A stretch of 64,000 nucleotides of DNA from Streptomyces bungoensis (GTDB lineage: Bacteria; Actinomycetota; Actinomycetes; Streptomycetales; Streptomycetaceae). The stretch lies in contig NZ_KQ948853.1 in NCBI RefSeq assembly GCF_001514215.1, positions 405,167-469,166 of the forward strand, read 5' to 3'. A model generated the notes under the pieces. The model had not been told where the DNA came from, did not search any database, and worked only from the letters and a program-made list of their open reading frames with translations. This document shows positions 44,856 to 55,892 of this stretch, in pieces; position 1 is the stretch's first letter, and every line of letters starts with the position of its first letter. The position numbers and the translations under genes were made by a program.

Positions 44856-46009
44856 TGGGGGCACAGCAGGTCCGGGAGCGCTTCGCCGAACTGTACGGAG
44901 CCGATCCCGAGGGAGTCTGGGCGGCGCCCGGCCGCGTCAACCTGATCGGTGAGCACACCGACTACAACGACGGCTTCGTGATGCCCTTCGCGCTGCCGCA
45001 CCAGACCACCGCGGCGGTCTCCCGCCGCACCGACGGCGTCCTGCGCCTGCACTCGGCGGACGTCGGGGGCGGCGTCGTCGAGCTCGGCCTCGACGCCCTC
45101 GCGCCGCAGAGCGACACCGGCTGGACGGCGTACCCGGCGGGCGTGGTCTGGGCCCTGCGCGAGGCGGGCCACGCGGTCACCGGCGCGGACGTCCACCTCT
45201 CCTCGACGGTCCCCACCGGCGCGGGCCTGTCCTCCTCGGCGGCCCTGGAGGTCGTCGTCGCCCTGGCCCTGAACGACCTGTACGAGCTGGGCCTGCAGCC
45301 CTGGCAGCTGGCCCGCCTGTGCCAGCGCGCCGAGAACTCTTACGTCGGCGCGCCCACCGGCATCATGGACCAGACGGCGTCGGCCTGCTGCGAGCAGGGC
45401 CACGCCCTCTTCCTGGACACCCGCGACCTGTCCCAGCGGCAGATCCCCTTCGACCTCGCGGCCGAGGGACTGCGCCTGCTGGTGGTCGACACCCAGGTCA
45501 AGCACGCCCACAGCGGCGGCGAGTACGGCAAGCGCCGCGCCGGCTGCGAGAAGGGCGCGGCGCTGCTCGGCGTCGACGCCCTGCGCGACGTCCCCTACGC
45601 GGGCCTCGACGCGGCCCTCGCCCGCCTCGGCGGCGACGAGGAGGTCGTCCGCCTGGTGCGCCACGTGGTGACGGAGGACGAGCGGGTCGAGCGGACCGTG
45701 TCCCTGCTGCGCTCCGGCGACACCCGCGCCATCGGCCCGGTCCTCACCGAGGGCCACGCCTCGCTGCGCGACGACTTCCGCATCTCCTGTCCCGAACTCG
45801 ACCTGGTCGTCGACACCGCCCTCGCCCACGGCGCCCTCGGCGCCCGCATGACCGGCGGCGGCTTCGGCGGCTCCGCGATCGTCCTGGCGGAGGCCACCGA
45901 CGTGGACACCCTCACCAAGGCGGTCGAGGAGGCCTTCGCGGCGGCAGGCCACACCGCTCCCCGGGTGTTCGAGGCGGTGCCTTCGCCGGGGGCGCGGCGG
46001 GTGGTCTGA
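44855..46009 (+). CDS. galK: Galactokinase
   Basis: A 384-residue GHMP kinase that makes galactose-1-phosphate. It has the galactokinase signature GRVNLIGEHTDYNDG, the ATP loop PTGAGLSSSAALEV and the third motif GARMTGGGFGGSAIVL. The GTG start overlaps the galE stop (TAGTG). Last gene of the gal operon; galT-galE-galK order is standard for Streptomyces. Confidence 0.94.
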   Translation: MGAQQVRERFAELYGADPEGVWAAPGRVNLIGEHTDYNDGFVMPFALPHQTTAAVSRRTDGVLRLHSADVGGGVVELGLDALAPQSDTGWTAYPAGVVWALREAGHAVTGADVHLSSTVPTGAGLSSSAALEVVVALALNDLYELGLQPWQLARLCQRAENSYVGAPTGIMDQTASACCEQGHALFLDTRDLSQRQIPFDLAAEGLRLLVVDTQVKHAHSGGEYGKRRAGCEKGAALLGVDALRDVPYAGLDAALARLGGDEEVVRLVRHVVTEDERVERTVSLLRSGDTRAIGPVLTEGHASLRDDFRISCPELDLVVDTALAHGALGARMTGGGFGGSAIVLAEATDVDTLTKAVEEAFAAAGHTAPRVFEAVPSPGARRVV

Positions 46010-46040
46010 GCCTTCGGCGGCTTGCGGGGGAGGGGGAGCG

Positions 46041-46274
46041 GTGGACGACGACGCGCTCAGGGCGTGTTTCGACGGGCGTGGCCGGGTCGAGATGCGGGTC
46101 GACGACGCGACGGTGGCGGCCAGGGCCGGGCAGATCGCGCACGCGCTCGGCTACCGCCGGCTGTCCAGCCGGCGCAGCAGGCACGTCGGCCTCCGGCGTC
46201 CGGCCCCCGGACTGACCCGATCCGGTCAGCCCAGCCGCTTCGTCAGTGTGTACTCCGTGATTCCCGGCGGATAG
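46041..46274 (+). CDS. Short hypothetical protein after galK
   Basis: A possible 77-residue protein beginning at a GTG with a strong GGGGGAGGGGGAG site. The first 40 residues (DDDALRACFDGRGRVEMRVDDATVAARAGQIAHALGYRRL) look like a real acidic/arginine-rich helix pair, but the remainder is low in similarity to normal protein composition and overlaps the end of the convergent GNAT gene by 49 bases. It may be a decayed or truncated gene. Confidence 0.4.
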   Translation: MDDDALRACFDGRGRVEMRVDDATVAARAGQIAHALGYRRLSSRRSRHVGLRRPAPGLTRSGQPSRFVSVYSVIPGG

Positions 46275-46669
46275 TCGGGGATCACGCACACCACCTCGTA
46301 CCCCTGCTTCCGGTAGAAGCCGGGCGCCTGGAAGTCCCACGTCTCCAGGCGGGCCCCGGTGCAGCCGCGGTCGGTGCGGGCGAGGTGCTCCGCGCGGGCG
46401 AGCAGGTGGGTGCCGAGGCCGGTGCCGCGGTGGCGGGGGTCGACCCAGAGGTAGGTGACGTGCAGCCAGGTGGTCCAGGTGTGGCCCACCAGGCCGCCCG
46501 CGAGGCCGCCGGCCGCGTCCAGGGCCCACACGTGCAGCGGCACCTCGCGTTCGCCGGGCGTGCCGCGCAGCGCCGCCAGGACCGGGGACGCCGAGGTGTT
46601 GGTGTCCCGCAGCCGCGAGCGGAGCAGATCACGTCGGCCTCTGTCGACTTCCGCCTCAATACGAAACAT
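46226..46669 (-). CDS. GNAT family N-acetyltransferase
   Basis: A 147-residue acetyl-CoA-dependent acetyltransferase. The acetyl-CoA loop is VDPRHRGTGLGTHLLARAE (R-x-x-G-x-G), preceded by WTTWLHVTYLWV, and the C-terminal APGFYRKQGYEVVCVIPDYPPG is typical. ATG at 46669; a start at 46681 (151 residues) is also possible. It stands alone, convergent with the short gene after galK and divergent from the response regulator. Substrate unknown. Confidence 0.85.
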   Translation of the reverse strand: MFRIEAEVDRGRRDLLRSRLRDTNTSASPVLAALRGTPGEREVPLHVWALDAAGGLAGGLVGHTWTTWLHVTYLWVDPRHRGTGLGTHLLARAEHLARTDRGCTGARLETWDFQAPGFYRKQGYEVVCVIPDYPPGITEYTLTKRLG

Positions 46670-46902
46670 GCGGCACACCATAAACGTGCCGGACGGCCAG
46701 TTCTGTAAATCGCCTTCCGCTCGCTGCCGCCGTCCGTACTCTGATGAGCAGCACCGGTGGGGGCCGGTGCCGCTCAGGGGGCGAGACAAGCGGGTTCGGT
46801 GCCCGCGGTGGGGGTAGCAGTCTCCGCAACGGCGGCGGTCGTGCGGTGCGCGTCCTCGTCGTGGGTGCCGGCCCGTGCGCGTCTTTCGTTCTCCGGACCT
46901 GA

Positions 46903-46939
46903 GGTATCCCCTGCTCCACGCGGAGCCTGGGGAAGGGGG
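46903..46939. repeat. Short dispersed inverted repeat upstream of a response regulator
   Basis: GGTATCCCCTGC ... GCCTGGGGAAGG follows the mini-element pattern seen at 2609, 19431 and 62258. Its end supplies the purine-rich ribosome site of the gene starting at 46944. Confidence 0.5.
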
Positions 46940-46943
46940 TTTC

Positions 46944-47723
46944 GTGGTTCGTATCCGAGTCCTGGTCGTCGACGACCACCGTATCTTCGCCGAGTCGCTC
47001 GCCGCCGCACTGGCCGCCGAGCCCGACGTCGACGTCTCCGCCGCGGGCAGCGGCCCGGCCGCGCTGCGCTGCCTGGAGCGCGCCGCCACCGAGGGCCGCC
47101 GCTACGACGTCCTCCTCGTCGACGCCGACCTCGGCGGCAACCTCCCCGGGGCCCGCCCCGCCGTGCCGGTGCACGACGGCGACGAGGACGGGCTGGTCGA
47201 CGGGATCTCCCTGGTCACCGGCGTCCGGGCGGCACAGCCCGGGGTGCGGATCGTGGTCCTCGCCGAGAAGGACGACCCCCGGCGCGCGGCCCTCGCCCTG
47301 CAGGCGGGCGCCTGCGGCTGGGTCGCCAAGGACTGCTCGCTGTCCCGGCTGCTCACGGTCGTCCGGGGCGTGCTGCGCGACGAGACCCATCTGCCGCCCG
47401 CCCTGCTCACCGGCGTCCTGAAGGAACTGACCGCCGCCCGCAAGCACCGCAGCGAGAGCGAACGGCTGGTGGAGTCCCTCACCCCCCGGGAACGGGAGGT
47501 GCTGCGCTGCATGGTCGCGGGGCTCGGCCGCAAGGCCGTCGCCGAACGGCTGTTCCTCTCCCCGCACACCGTGCGCACCCACATGCAGAACGTCCTCGGC
47601 AAACTGGGCGTCCACTCCACCCTGGCCGCCGTCGCGCTCGCCCGGCGGGCCGGCGTGGGCCCCGCGGACCTGGGACCCGCCCTAACCGGGGATGTTGTCG
47701 AACGGGGCGGTCAACTGGCGTAG
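46944..47723 (+). CDS. LuxR-type response regulator
   Basis: A 259-residue NarL-type regulator. The receiver has DD in VLVVDDHRIF, the phospho-aspartate in YDVLLVDADLGG and the lysine in GWVAKDCS, so it is canonical, unlike the one at 39861. About 20 extra residues (NLPGARPAVPVHDGDEDG) are inserted right after the phosphorylation site. The LuxR helix-turn-helix is LTPREREVLRCMVAGLGRKAVAERLFLSPHTVRTHMQNVLGKLGV. The GTG at 46944 has GGAAGGGGG upstream. No kinase gene is adjacent. Its end overlaps the convergent MarR gene by 42 bases. Confidence 0.87.
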   Translation: MVRIRVLVVDDHRIFAESLAAALAAEPDVDVSAAGSGPAALRCLERAATEGRRYDVLLVDADLGGNLPGARPAVPVHDGDEDGLVDGISLVTGVRAAQPGVRIVVLAEKDDPRRAALALQAGACGWVAKDCSLSRLLTVVRGVLRDETHLPPALLTGVLKELTAARKHRSESERLVESLTPREREVLRCMVAGLGRKAVAERLFLSPHTVRTHMQNVLGKLGVHSTLAAVALARRAGVGPADLGPALTGDVVERGGQLA

Positions 47724-48179
47724 CAGGCTCGCCAGTTCGGCCCGCTGGGCGCGGGACAGCTCACCGAGGATCGCCCGCTCCTGCTCCAGCAGCCCCGCCA
47801 GCGCCTCGTCGGCCTGGTCCCGGCCCGTGCCGGTCAGCCGGACCAGCACCCCGCGCCGGTCGCTCGGGTCGGGCAGCCGCTCGACCAGGCCCTTCTTCGC
47901 GAGCCGGTCGATCCGGTTGGTCATCGTGCCCGAGGTGACCAGGGTCTGCGTGAGCAGCTGACCGGGGGAGAGCTGGTACGGCGTGCCCGCGCGCCGGAGC
48001 GCGGTCAGCACGTCGAACTCCCAGGGCTCGAGCTGGTGCTCGGCGAAGGCGAGCCGGCGCGCCCGGTCCAGGTGCCGGGCCAGCCGGCTCACCCGGCTGA
48101 GCACCTCGAGCGGCTCCACGTCGAGGTCCGGGCGCTCCCGGCGCCACGCTGCGACCAGCCGATCGACCTCGTCCTCCAT
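47682..48179 (-). CDS. MarR family transcriptional regulator
   Basis: A 165-residue MarR protein with a long N-terminal helix region (EDEVDRLVAAWRRERPDLDVEPLEVLSRVSRL), the recognition helix LLTQTLVTSGTMTNRIDRLAKKGLVERL and the wing PDPSDRRGVLVRLT. It is divergent from the methyltransferase gene with two tandem CTTGA/TCAAG palindromes between, so autoregulation and control of the methyltransferase are likely. Confidence 0.88.
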   Translation of the reverse strand: MEDEVDRLVAAWRRERPDLDVEPLEVLSRVSRLARHLDRARRLAFAEHQLEPWEFDVLTALRRAGTPYQLSPGQLLTQTLVTSGTMTNRIDRLAKKGLVERLPDPSDRRGVLVRLTGTGRDQADEALAGLLEQERAILGELSRAQRAELASLLRQLTAPFDNIPG

Positions 48180-48215
48180 GGAGATCAGTGTAGTGGTTGT
48201 GTCGACGTGAAGTCT

Positions 48216-48247
48216 CTTGACTTCAAGTCTCTTGACATCAAGATAAT
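48216..48247. promoter_or_regulatory. Tandem MarR operators overlapping a promoter
   Basis: CTTGA-CT-TCAAG (48216-48227) and CTTGA-CA-TCAAG (48231-48242) are spaced 15 bases centre to centre. TTGACT (48217-48222) and GATAAT (48242-48247) could be the -35 and -10 (spacer 19) of the methyltransferase promoter, so a bound repressor would cover both boxes. Confidence 0.7.
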
Positions 48248-48268
48248 CGGGGCGGGAAAGTGAGCCGT

Positions 48269-49093
48269 ATGACGACGCCCACCTGGGACCCCGCCCAGTA
48301 CCTCCGCCACGCCGGCCACCGCGCCCGCCCCTTCACCGACCTCCTCGCCCGCGTCCCCGACCTGCCCGCGCGACCGCCCGCCGGACCGCCCCGCATCGCC
48401 GACCTCGGCTGCGGCCCCGGCAACGTCACCGCCCTGCTCGCCGAGCGCTGGCCCACCGCCCACATCACCGGCTACGACCACTCGCCCGAGATGCTCGACA
48501 AGGCCCACGTCGACCACGAGGGCCCGACGCCGGGCGGCGGCCGGCTCGACTTCACGGTCGCCGACGCCCGCACCTGGACACCCGGGGAGCCGCACGACCT
48601 GATCATCAGCAACGCCACCCTCCACTGGGTGCCGGGCCACGCCGACCGCTTCCCCGACTGGATCGCCGCCCTGAAGCCCGGCGGCACCTTCGCCTTCCAG
48701 GTCCCCGACAACCTCGACGCCCCCCTGCACGCCCTGATGCGCGACCTCGCCGCCACCCCCCGCTGGCGCGCCCGCCTCGACGGCGTCCTGCGCCGCACCG
48801 ACTCCGTGCACGCACCGGGCGACTACCTCGACCGGCTCGCCCGCCTCGGGTGCGCGACCGACGTGTGGCAGACGACCTACCAGCACGTCCTGCGGGGCGC
48901 GGACCCGGTGCTCGACTGGGCCAAGGGCACCGGCCTGCGGCCCGCCCTGACCGCCCTCGCCGACGACCCCGAGGCCCGCGACGCCTTCCTCGCCGAGTAC
49001 CGCGACCTGCTCAGGGACGCCTACCCGAGCGCCGCGTACGGCACCGTGCTCCCCTTCCGGCGGCTGTTCGCCGTGGCCGTGAAGGAGGCCTGA
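48269..49093 (+). CDS. tam: SAM-dependent methyltransferase, trans-aconitate 2-methyltransferase type
   Basis: A 274-residue class I methyltransferase. The SAM site is IADLGCGPGNVTALLAERWP, with HDLIISNATLHWVPGH as motif IV and LKPGGTFAFQVPDNLDAP following. The start TPTWDPAQYLRHAGHRARPF and the HAPGDYLDRLARLG segment match trans-aconitate methyltransferase relatives, which esterify aconitate isomers to detoxify them. The ATG at 48269 is preferred to a GTG nine bases upstream. Divergent from MarR; a VOC gene follows after two bases. Confidence 0.85.
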   Translation: MTTPTWDPAQYLRHAGHRARPFTDLLARVPDLPARPPAGPPRIADLGCGPGNVTALLAERWPTAHITGYDHSPEMLDKAHVDHEGPTPGGGRLDFTVADARTWTPGEPHDLIISNATLHWVPGHADRFPDWIAALKPGGTFAFQVPDNLDAPLHALMRDLAATPRWRARLDGVLRRTDSVHAPGDYLDRLARLGCATDVWQTTYQHVLRGADPVLDWAKGTGLRPALTALADDPEARDAFLAEYRDLLRDAYPSAAYGTVLPFRRLFAVAVKEA

Positions 49094-49095
49094 GC

Positions 49096-49479
49096 ATGCT
49101 GGCCGCCGTCGACCACGTGCAGCTCGCCGCACCGCCCGGCTCCGAGGACGCCCTGCGGGCCTACTACGCCGGCGTCCTCGGCATGACGGAGATCCCCAAG
49201 CCGCCCGCCCTGGCGGCCCGCGGCGGCTGCTGGTTCCAGGCGGGCGCGGTCCAGCTCCACCTGGGCATCGAAGCGGCCCCCGCCGGAGACGGAGCATGTG
49301 ACTGTCGCCCCGCGAGGAAGGCCCACCCCGGCCTGAGGGTGACGGACATCGAGGCGTACGCGGCCCGGCTGGCGGCGAAAGGGGCCCCGGTCACCTGGGA
49401 CGACGCCCTCCCGGGCCACCGGCGCTTCTACTCGCGGGACCCGGTGGGCAACCGGCTGGAGTTCCTCCAGCCCCGGTAG
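49096..49479 (+). CDS. VOC/glyoxalase superfamily protein
   Basis: A 127-residue single vicinal-oxygen-chelate module: MLAAVDHVQLAAPPGSEDALRAYYAGVLGM, then HLGIE, and the closing RFYSRDPVGNRLEFLQP with the metal glutamate. A small insert (AAPAGDGACDC) lies in the loop before RPARKAHPGLRV. It begins two bases after the methyltransferase stop, so the two are one operon. Members may be dioxygenases, lyases or resistance proteins; function is open. Confidence 0.85.
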   Translation: MLAAVDHVQLAAPPGSEDALRAYYAGVLGMTEIPKPPALAARGGCWFQAGAVQLHLGIEAAPAGDGACDCRPARKAHPGLRVTDIEAYAARLAAKGAPVTWDDALPGHRRFYSRDPVGNRLEFLQPR

Positions 49480-49495
49480 GCCCGTACGGCGAACG

Positions 49496-50173
49496 TCAGC
49501 TCTTCCGGTGCCCGATCAGCCGCGGCTTCTGCTCCAGGCCGTCCAGCCCGTGCCACGCCAGGTTCACCAGGTGCGCCGCGACCTCCGCCTTCTTCGGGCG
49601 GCGCACGTCCAGCCACCACTGGCCGGTCAGCGCGACCATGCCGACCAGCGCCTGGGCGTACAGCGGCGCCAGCTTCGGGTCGAAGCCGCGGCTCTTGAAC
49701 TCGCGGCCCAGGATGTCCTCCACCTGCGTGGCGATGTCCGAGATCAGGGACGCGAAGGTGCCCGTCGACTGCGGGATGGGGGAGTCGCGGACCAGGATGC
49801 GGAATCCGTCCGTGTACTCCTCGATGTAGTCCAGCAGAGCGAACGCCGCCTGTTCGCACAGCTCACGCGGGTGGCCGGCCGTCAGCGAGCCGGTGACCAT
49901 GTCCAGCAGGCGCCGCATCTCGCGGTCCACGACCACCGCGTACAGCCCCTCCTTGCCGCCGAAGTGCTCGTACACCACCGGCTTGGACACCCCGGCCTTC
50001 GCCGCGATCTCCTCCACCGACGTGCCCTCGAAGCCCTTCGCCGCGAAGAGGGTGCGACCGATCTCCAGCAACTGCTGGCGGCGCTCGGCACCGGTCATAC
50101 GAGTGCGACGCGCACGCCGCGGCTTGTCGTTCGTCGGGGTGCTGCTGGAGTCGGTCGCCACGGCTTCCATCAT
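49496..50173 (-). CDS. TetR family transcriptional regulator
   Basis: A 225-residue TetR protein. The helix-turn-helix GFEGTSVEEIAAKAGVSKPVVYEHFGGKEGLYAVVV is at about residues 47-82, after a basic leader (KPRRARRTRMTGAERRQQ). Its ATG overlaps the stop of the desaturase gene, so regulator and desaturase are coupled. This arrangement resembles DesT-like fatty-acid sensors that adjust membrane unsaturation. Two matching palindromes lie upstream of the desaturase. Confidence 0.88.
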   Translation of the reverse strand: MMEAVATDSSSTPTNDKPRRARRTRMTGAERRQQLLEIGRTLFAAKGFEGTSVEEIAAKAGVSKPVVYEHFGGKEGLYAVVVDREMRRLLDMVTGSLTAGHPRELCEQAAFALLDYIEEYTDGFRILVRDSPIPQSTGTFASLISDIATQVEDILGREFKSRGFDPKLAPLYAQALVGMVALTGQWWLDVRRPKKAEVAAHLVNLAWHGLDGLEQKPRLIGHRKS

Positions 50174-51177
50174 GCCGCCTCGGCCGTCTCCCTCCGGCGC
50201 CGGGAGCCGCCTTCGCCGTTGTCACGGCGCGAATCGATACGCGAGCGTGACGGCCAGCGCACGTCGTACGCCCAGCCCAGCAGCTCGAAGATCCGGATGA
50301 ACCGCGCCGAGGAGTCGATCTGCCCGCGCATCACGCCGTGCCGGGCCGAGGTCGGGTCGGCGTGGTGCAGGTTGTGCCAGGACTCCCCGCACGACAGCAC
50401 CGCCAGCCACCACACGTTGCCCGAGCGGTCCCGCGACTTGAACGGCCGCTTGCCCACCGCGTGGCAGATCGAGTTGATCGACCAGGTCACATGGTGCAGC
50501 AGGGCCACCCGGACGAGTGAACCCCAGAAGAACGCGGTGAACGCGCCCCACCACGACATCGTCACCAGCCCGCCGATCAGCGGCGGCAGCGTCAGCGACA
50601 CGACCGTCCACATCACGAACTGGCGTGAGATCGCCCGGAGCGCCGGGTCCTTGATCAGATCCGGCGCGTACTTCTCCTGCGGCGTCTGCTCCTCGTCGAA
50701 CATCCAGGCGATGTGCGCCCACCACAGGCCCTTGAGCAGCGCCGGAAGCGTCTCTCCGAACCGCCACGGCGAGTGGGGGTCGCCCTCGGTGTCCGAGAAC
50801 TTGTGGTGCCTGCGGTGGTCGGCGACCCAGCGCACCAGCGGCCCCTCGACCGCCAGCGAACCCATGATCGCCAGCGCGATCCGCAGCGGCCGCTTGGCCT
50901 TGAACGAGCCGTGCGTGAAGTACCGGTGGAAACCGATCGTGATGCCGTGGCACCCGAGGAAGTAGAAGAACACCAGCAGGCCCAGATCGAGCCAGCTCAC
51001 CCCCCAGCCCCAGGCCAGCGGTACGGCCGCCACGAGTGCCAGGAACGGCACGGTGATGAACATCAGCAGCGCGATCTGCTCGATCGAACGCTTCTGTTCG
51101 CCGCCCAGCGTGGCGGAGGGGTCGGACGTGTCGCCGGCCTTACGGGCTTTGTCGATCACATCGGAACTTGAGGTCAT
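50170..51177 (-). CDS. Acyl-CoA/acyl-lipid fatty acid desaturase
   Basis: A 335-residue membrane di-iron desaturase, probably a delta-9 acyl-CoA type. The three histidine boxes are intact: HRYFTH, HRRHH and HNLHH. About four helices are seen (LLMFITVPFLALVAAVPLAW, LGLLVFFYFLGCHGITIG, and two near FVMWTVVSLTLPPLIGGLV and WGAFTAFFWGSLVRVALL). It is the first gene of a two-gene unit with the TetR regulator. Expected to raise membrane fluidity, for example in the cold. Confidence 0.92.
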   Translation of the reverse strand: MTSSSDVIDKARKAGDTSDPSATLGGEQKRSIEQIALLMFITVPFLALVAAVPLAWGWGVSWLDLGLLVFFYFLGCHGITIGFHRYFTHGSFKAKRPLRIALAIMGSLAVEGPLVRWVADHRRHHKFSDTEGDPHSPWRFGETLPALLKGLWWAHIAWMFDEEQTPQEKYAPDLIKDPALRAISRQFVMWTVVSLTLPPLIGGLVTMSWWGAFTAFFWGSLVRVALLHHVTWSINSICHAVGKRPFKSRDRSGNVWWLAVLSCGESWHNLHHADPTSARHGVMRGQIDSSARFIRIFELLGWAYDVRWPSRSRIDSRRDNGEGGSRRRRETAEAA

Positions 51178-51257
51178 GCGCGTCCCCTGTGGGGTCGAGG
51201 GTTGAGGCAGATGCCGCTGGGCAGAACGGACCGGACGGGATGTGAACGGGACCTCCC

Positions 51258-51284
51258 TACGGTTCCGTAACCTACGGCGTCGTA
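51258..51284. promoter_or_regulatory. Tandem TetR-type operators upstream of the desaturase
   Basis: TACGG-TT-CCGTA (51258-51269) and TACGG-CG-TCGTA (51273-51284) are spaced 15 bases centre to centre. On the minus strand a TTGCCG and CATACT pair 16 bases apart lies just upstream, so the sites would sit at or after the transcription start. Confidence 0.7.
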
Positions 51285-51485
51285 AGTATGGCAGCGTGTC
51301 GTCCGGCGGCAAGAGCCCCAGAGCCTGCGCGTCCGAGTGGACACATATCCTGGAAGTCGGTCGGACAGCGCGGTCCGCTCTGATTCCTCCCGGACGCTCC
51401 GGCCCCTGAGCGGCACCTGCCGCGCGGTGGTGGTAGCACCGGGTTCCCTCCCAGACGAGCTTCAACACTGCAAGGAGCCGCACCT

Positions 51486-54218
<2,733 letters not shown>

Positions 54219-54242
54219 CGCCCGCAGCAGCGCACGACAAAG

Positions 54243-54281
54243 GGGGTGCCCCCGGGGTCCGTACGACCCCGGGGGCACCCC
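54243..54281. terminator. Very strong bidirectional terminator after ppc
   Basis: A 17-base perfect stem starting GGGGTGCCCCCGGGGTC with loop CGTAC, followed by TCTTTCC. On the other strand it would also end transcription coming from the LAETG remnant. Confidence 0.8.
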
Positions 54282-54327
54282 TCTTTCCTGCGGCTTCTGC
54301 GGCTTCCCGCGCCTTCCCGCGGCCGGA

Positions 54328-54603
54328 TCAGCCCTGCTGGGCCCTGCGGTGCCGGACCACCAGACAGCCGCCCGCACCGACCAGCGCGGCCGCCGCACCC
54401 GACAGCACACCCACCGGCACACCGTTGCCGGTCTCGGCCAGGCCACCGCCCGGCGCGGACGGCGCGGACGACGGAGCCGCGGACGCGGCGCACACGTGCG
54501 GCTCGTTGCGGCGCGGCTCCTCACCGGCCCCGGCGAAACACCAGTGGCGAACGGGGAAGGGGTGGGGGAGGCGGTTCAGCGTGGGGCTCCGCGCTGCCGC
54601 AGG
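54328..54603 (-). pseudogene. C-terminal remnant of a sortase substrate (LAETG cell-wall protein)
   Basis: On the minus strand a frame without any plausible start codon ends in a Ser/Ala/Pro-rich stretch, then LAETG, a hydrophobic run (VPVGVLSGAAAALVGAGGCLVV) and the basic tail RHRRAQQG. This is a complete class E sorting signal. Upstream the frame is only about 91 codons long, begins after a stop near 54604, and has no signal peptide. It is best explained as the 3' end of a decayed or frameshifted surface-protein gene; a sequencing error is possible. The rest of the 440-base gap holds nothing else I can support. Confidence 0.5.
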
Positions 54604-54658
54604 TCAACCACCAAGCGGACACACGTCGTTTCCCCGCACGTTCACCTTGTGGAGCGCC

Positions 54659-55150
54659 TCACACCGCCACGAAAGCCGCCGTCAGCAGCGCCACACCGCA
54701 GCCCGCCAGCACCCACCCGGCCCGGGTCAGCCGCATCCCGCCGGCCACCACCACCGACGCCAGCAGCAGCGCACCGCCGAAGGGCACCCACGCGTACAGC
54801 ACCCCGCCCGGCCCGGACCGCACCACCTCGTCGGTCCCCGGCTTCACCACCACGTCGTACGTCCGCCCCCGGCGCACCGCCACCGGCTGGGCGATCTTCA
54901 CCACCGCCCGCGCCCGGGCACCCGGCGAACCCGGCGTGAACGCACCACTGCACACGTGCCCCGCGCACCGCGTCACCCGGACCGTCCCGCGCTCACGCCC
55001 CTTGGACAGCATCACCTGCTGCGCCGTCCCCCACGAACCCCACACGCCGCCCAGCAGGATCAACGCGGCGAGCACACCCGTCACCGCGACCCGGCCGAAC
55101 CGCAGGGCGGTCACGGAGGCAGGACGGGAGGAGGCGGCTGAGGCAGGCAT
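54659..55150 (-). CDS. Predicted membrane protein, unknown function
   Basis: A protein of about 163 residues with one N-terminal helix (VAVTGVLAALILLGGVWGSWGTAQQVML) and two C-terminal ones (LYAWVPFGGALLLASVVVAGGM and AGWVLAGCGVALLTAAFVAV). An external loop between them carries two cysteines (TRCAGHVCSG) that may form a disulfide. Starts at 55162 and 55177 are also possible. It is downstream of nothing obvious and 64 bases before pth in the minus direction. No family is recognised. Confidence 0.72.
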   Translation of the reverse strand: MPASAASSRPASVTALRFGRVAVTGVLAALILLGGVWGSWGTAQQVMLSKGRERGTVRVTRCAGHVCSGAFTPGSPGARARAVVKIAQPVAVRRGRTYDVVVKPGTDEVVRSGPGGVLYAWVPFGGALLLASVVVAGGMRLTRAGWVLAGCGVALLTAAFVAV

Positions 55151-55214
55151 GGCCGGGATCATTGGCCATACCCGCACACCCGGTCAACCTCGGTGGCCGC
55201 CTTGCGCGGACAAG

Positions 55215-55817
55215 TCAGGAGTTGTACGCGCTCTGCGCCCGCTCCAGCCCCTCGGCCAGCAGACACTCCACCGAGTCCGCCGCCCGGTCCACGAAGTAGT
55301 CCAGCTCCTTGCGCTCCGCCGACGAGAAGTCCTTCAGCACGAAGTCCGCCACCTGCATCCGCCCCGGCGGCCGACCGATCCCGAACCGCACCCGGTGGTA
55401 GTCCGGACCCATCGCCTTCGTCATCGACTTCAGCCCGTTGTGCCCGTTGTCCCCGCCGCCCAGCTTCAGCCGCAGCGTCCCGTAGTCGATGTCCAGCTCG
55501 TCGTGCACCGCCACGACGTTCGCCAACGGCACCTTGTAGAAGTCCCGCAGCGCGTTCACCGGACCACCCGACAGGTTCATGTACGACGTCGGCTTCACCA
55601 GGATCACCCGCCGGTTCTCCGGACCCACCGGACCGATCCGGCCCTCCAGCACCTGCGCCTGCGCCTTGCCGGCCCGCTTGAACTTCCCCCCGATCCGCTC
55701 CGCGAGCAGATCCACCACCATGAACCCGACGTTGTGCCGGTTCATGGCGTACTCCGGCCCCGGATTGCCCAGCCCGACGACGAGCCAGGGGTCATTGGCG
55801 GCGGTGGTCACGTCCAT
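55215..55817 (-). CDS. pth: Peptidyl-tRNA hydrolase
   Basis: A 200-residue enzyme that frees tRNA from peptidyl-tRNA dropped by ribosomes. [26 protein letters not shown] includes the catalytic histidine, and [31 protein letters not shown] holds the second conserved block. Length is normal. It follows rplY on the same strand, with a terminator-like hairpin in the 75-base gap, a usual actinobacterial order. Confidence 0.95.
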   Translation of the reverse strand: MDVTTAANDPWLVVGLGNPGPEYAMNRHNVGFMVVDLLAERIGGKFKRAGKAQAQVLEGRIGPVGPENRRVILVKPTSYMNLSGGPVNALRDFYKVPLANVVAVHDELDIDYGTLRLKLGGGDNGHNGLKSMTKAMGPDYHRVRFGIGRPPGRMQVADFVLKDFSSAERKELDYFVDRAADSVECLLAEGLERAQSAYNS

Positions 55818-55834
55818 GTCTCCTTGATACGCGG

Positions 55835-55868
55835 CAGCCGCCGCTCCCCGCGAGGGAAGCGGCGGCTG
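55835..55868 (-). terminator. Hairpin between rplY and pth
   Basis: A perfect 11-base stem (CAGCCGCCGCT) with a 12-base loop lies in the gap after rplY. It may partly end transcription so that pth is made at a lower level. Confidence 0.6.
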
Positions 55869-55892
55869 AACAACTGACGACGACGGGGAGGA

